Shown: one piece after another, positions 6,490 to 7,398 of the stretch
Layout of the letters: each line of letters starts with the position of its first letter
How positions within the stretch are numbered: position 1 is the first letter of the stretch
Assembly: GCA_021826485.1 (NCBI GenBank)
Contig: JAKAZX010000199.1
Location: forward strand, 1-7,398
DNA from: Pseudomonadota bacterium
Lineage (GTDB): Bacteria; Pseudomonadota; Alphaproteobacteria; Acetobacterales; Acetobacteraceae
DNA length: 7,398 bases
Direction of reading: 5' to 3'
The notes under the pieces: generated by a model
Databases searched by the model: none
What the model saw: the letters and a program-made list of their open reading frames with translations, nothing else
Told to the model about the DNA's origin: nothing
Program-made: the position numbers and the translations under genes

Positions 6490-6942
6490 GGTTACCCGGC
6501 AAGATCGCGGGACATCACCGTCAGCGAACCGTCCCGGGCTTGCCGGAGGCTTCGACTCCTGAGTGTCAACCCGCACACGATCACGGTGGACAGGAACCCG
6601 GCCCATCCGCGGGCGGTGACGGAGATGAAGGGGAGGGGAGAGCTGTGGCGCTTCTCCCGGCTGCGGTGGTGCAAGTACCTGCACAACATCGTCGAGCAGG
6701 ACCACCGCCAGATCTAACGGCTGGTGGGGCCAGGGATCGGCTTGGGGAGATTACCAACCGCCAAGCGAAGGTTGACCGGCTATCAGGCGATGGCGGCGAT
6801 CAGGAAGGGCCAGGTTAACAACATCGACGGTCGCGGCATGCAGGCATCGACTGCCTTCGTTGCCAGACTCTTCCAGATCGCCGCCTGATAGCCCCCGTTC
6901 CCACCGCTTCGCGCGGTCCGATTCGGCGTTTGCAGTAGAACC
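6490..6942 (+). mobile_element. Degraded IS6-family insertion sequence remnant
   Basis: The right end is recognisable: bases 6942-6925 on the minus strand begin GGTTCTACTGCAAACG, the form of IS6-family terminal repeats. It lies shortly after the transposase stop, as in intact elements. A possible worn left end is GGTTACCCGGCAA at 6490-6502, which keeps GGTT and GCAA in register with the right end, but this is weak. The interval would be about 450 bases against about 800 or more for an intact IS6 element, so the 5' half of the transposase is deleted. No matching 8-bp target duplication is seen (CCGTCAGT before, ATTAGAAG after). Confidence 0.7.
6535..6888 (+). pseudogene. IS6-family transposase C-terminal remnant with in-frame stop
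   Basis: One plus-strand frame reads SVNPHTITVDRNPAHPRAV, then EMKGRGELW, then CKYLHNIVEQDHRQI, a TAA at 6715-6717, and on in the same frame RLVGPGIGLGRLPTAKRR, LTGYQAMAAIRKGQVNNI and AFVARLFQIAA to TGA at 6886-6888. This is the C-terminal part of the IS6 DDE transposase: the second catalytic Asp in ITVDxNPA and the Glu in NIVEQDHR are present. The TAA replaces the Lys codon normally found in HRxIKR. The N-terminal helix-turn-helix and the first catalytic Asp are absent; the match becomes unclear before about 6535. It is not functional. It is transcribed away from the flavoprotein operon. Confidence 0.88.
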
Positions 6943-7398
6943 ATTAGAAGCGCCGGTAGAACTGAGGATTTGAGGAGGTCCGGGTTGGCGTCGATCGGGA
7001 CCCCGATGAAGCGCCTAGTTTCTGCGCTGCCTCAATGCTTATCCCATAGACGTGGCATGGTCTCAGTTGGACGCCGATTCATACCCTCATATCGGCACCG
7101 TCGAGTAATGGGATCGTCGGTTGCGTGTCCCCGATTTGAACCTGCGGGTCAACGTGCTCAACGCCTTATGGCGACATCCCAGTGCCCAGTTTTATCGCGC
7201 CCGGCACGCCAGTGCGGTATGACACTGCGAACGCCGGACGCCGCCGATATGCGCCTGCTGCGCGACCGGGCAATGTTCGAAAATGCCGGGCTGCCGCTGT
7301 TGCTGCGCCCGGATCGGTCGGGGCAGGGCGGGCGGGCGGCGGGACCATTGCCGGGCGCGCGCGGTGGCGCGACGGCAAGGCAGCTGATATAAGTCGCG
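6943..7398. other. 456 bases without a recognisable gene
   Basis: This stretch right of the IS6 remnant shows no product I can name on either strand. The part up to about 7200 has lower GC and no coding-like codon bias. From 7219 to 7392 a plus-strand frame of 57 codons (MTLRTPDAADMRLLRDRAMF at its start) has strongly GC-rich third positions, but it has no ribosome binding site and no familiar motif. It could be the tail of a decayed gene or chance in GC-rich DNA. Confidence 0.4.

Noticed and set aside
6474..6502. Possible promoter TTGCCG with 17-base spacer and TAAGGA before the flavoprotein
   Set aside because: The -35 matches only partly and the -10 poorly; too weak to list as a feature.
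5940..6818. 292-codon plus-strand open frame across the flavoprotein start and the IS6 remnant
   Set aside because: It crosses two unrelated features; the IS6 motifs are in a different plus-strand frame and the flavoprotein motifs on the minus strand.
7120..7165. Minus-strand stretch with GGTTCAAATC resembling a tRNA T-loop
   Set aside because: The flanking bases do not form the 5-bp T stem, and no anticodon arm or acceptor stem can be assembled around it.

Overview
This is a GC-rich window with dense, high-GC3 coding, almost all of it on the minus strand. It suggests a high-GC proteobacterium. An alphaproteobacterium of the Rhodospirillales/Acetobacteraceae type is a guess from the style of the IS6-family transposase and the OmpR-type two-component remnants; nothing here fixes the taxonomy.

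Layout, read in the direction of transcription (right to left). 7398-6943: no recognisable gene. 6942-~6490: a decayed IS6-family insertion sequence, facing the other way (plus strand), with an in-frame ochre stop and a recognisable right terminal repeat. 6434-5016: a FAD-dependent fumarate reductase/tricarballylate-dehydrogenase-like flavoprotein, preceded by a perfect 9-bp hairpin that partly covers its ribosome binding site. 5019-4510: a small protein resembling dimeric alpha-beta barrel (EthD-like) proteins, coupled to the flavoprotein by an ATGA overlap. 4353-4096: a small protein with two membrane segments. 4032-3108: wreckage of a two-component system. An OmpR-family response regulator lacks its N-terminus and is frameshifted three times. 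It is joined by deletion to the C-terminal ATPase part of a histidine kinase, which has a further frameshift and an in-frame stop. 2975-1803: an acyl-CoA dehydrogenase with a TTG start. 1825-1 (running off the window): a family III (CaiB/BaiF) CoA-transferase carrying two fused CaiB-like domains. It starts at a GTG inside the end of the acyl-CoA dehydrogenase.

How the genes may work together: the acyl-CoA dehydrogenase and the CoA-transferase are translationally overlapped. They form a CaiA/CaiB-like pair that would activate a carboxylic acid as a CoA thioester and oxidise or reduce it at the alpha-beta carbons. The flavoprotein, the small alpha-beta barrel protein and the small membrane protein look like a second short operon acting on an unsaturated, di- or tricarboxylic, or cyclic acid. 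The dead two-component system lies between the two blocks. That both blocks serve one catabolic pathway is an inference from proximity and shared strand only; the substrate cannot be read from this window.

The most unusual points are: (i) in the fused CoA-transferase only the second domain keeps the catalytic Asp, which is Glu in the first; (ii) the acyl-CoA dehydrogenase has Asp where the usual catalytic Glu stands; (iii) the in-frame response regulator/kinase junction; and (iv) the hairpin over the flavoprotein ribosome binding site. I see no CRISPR array, no tRNA or rRNA, and no clear new defence or mobile system.
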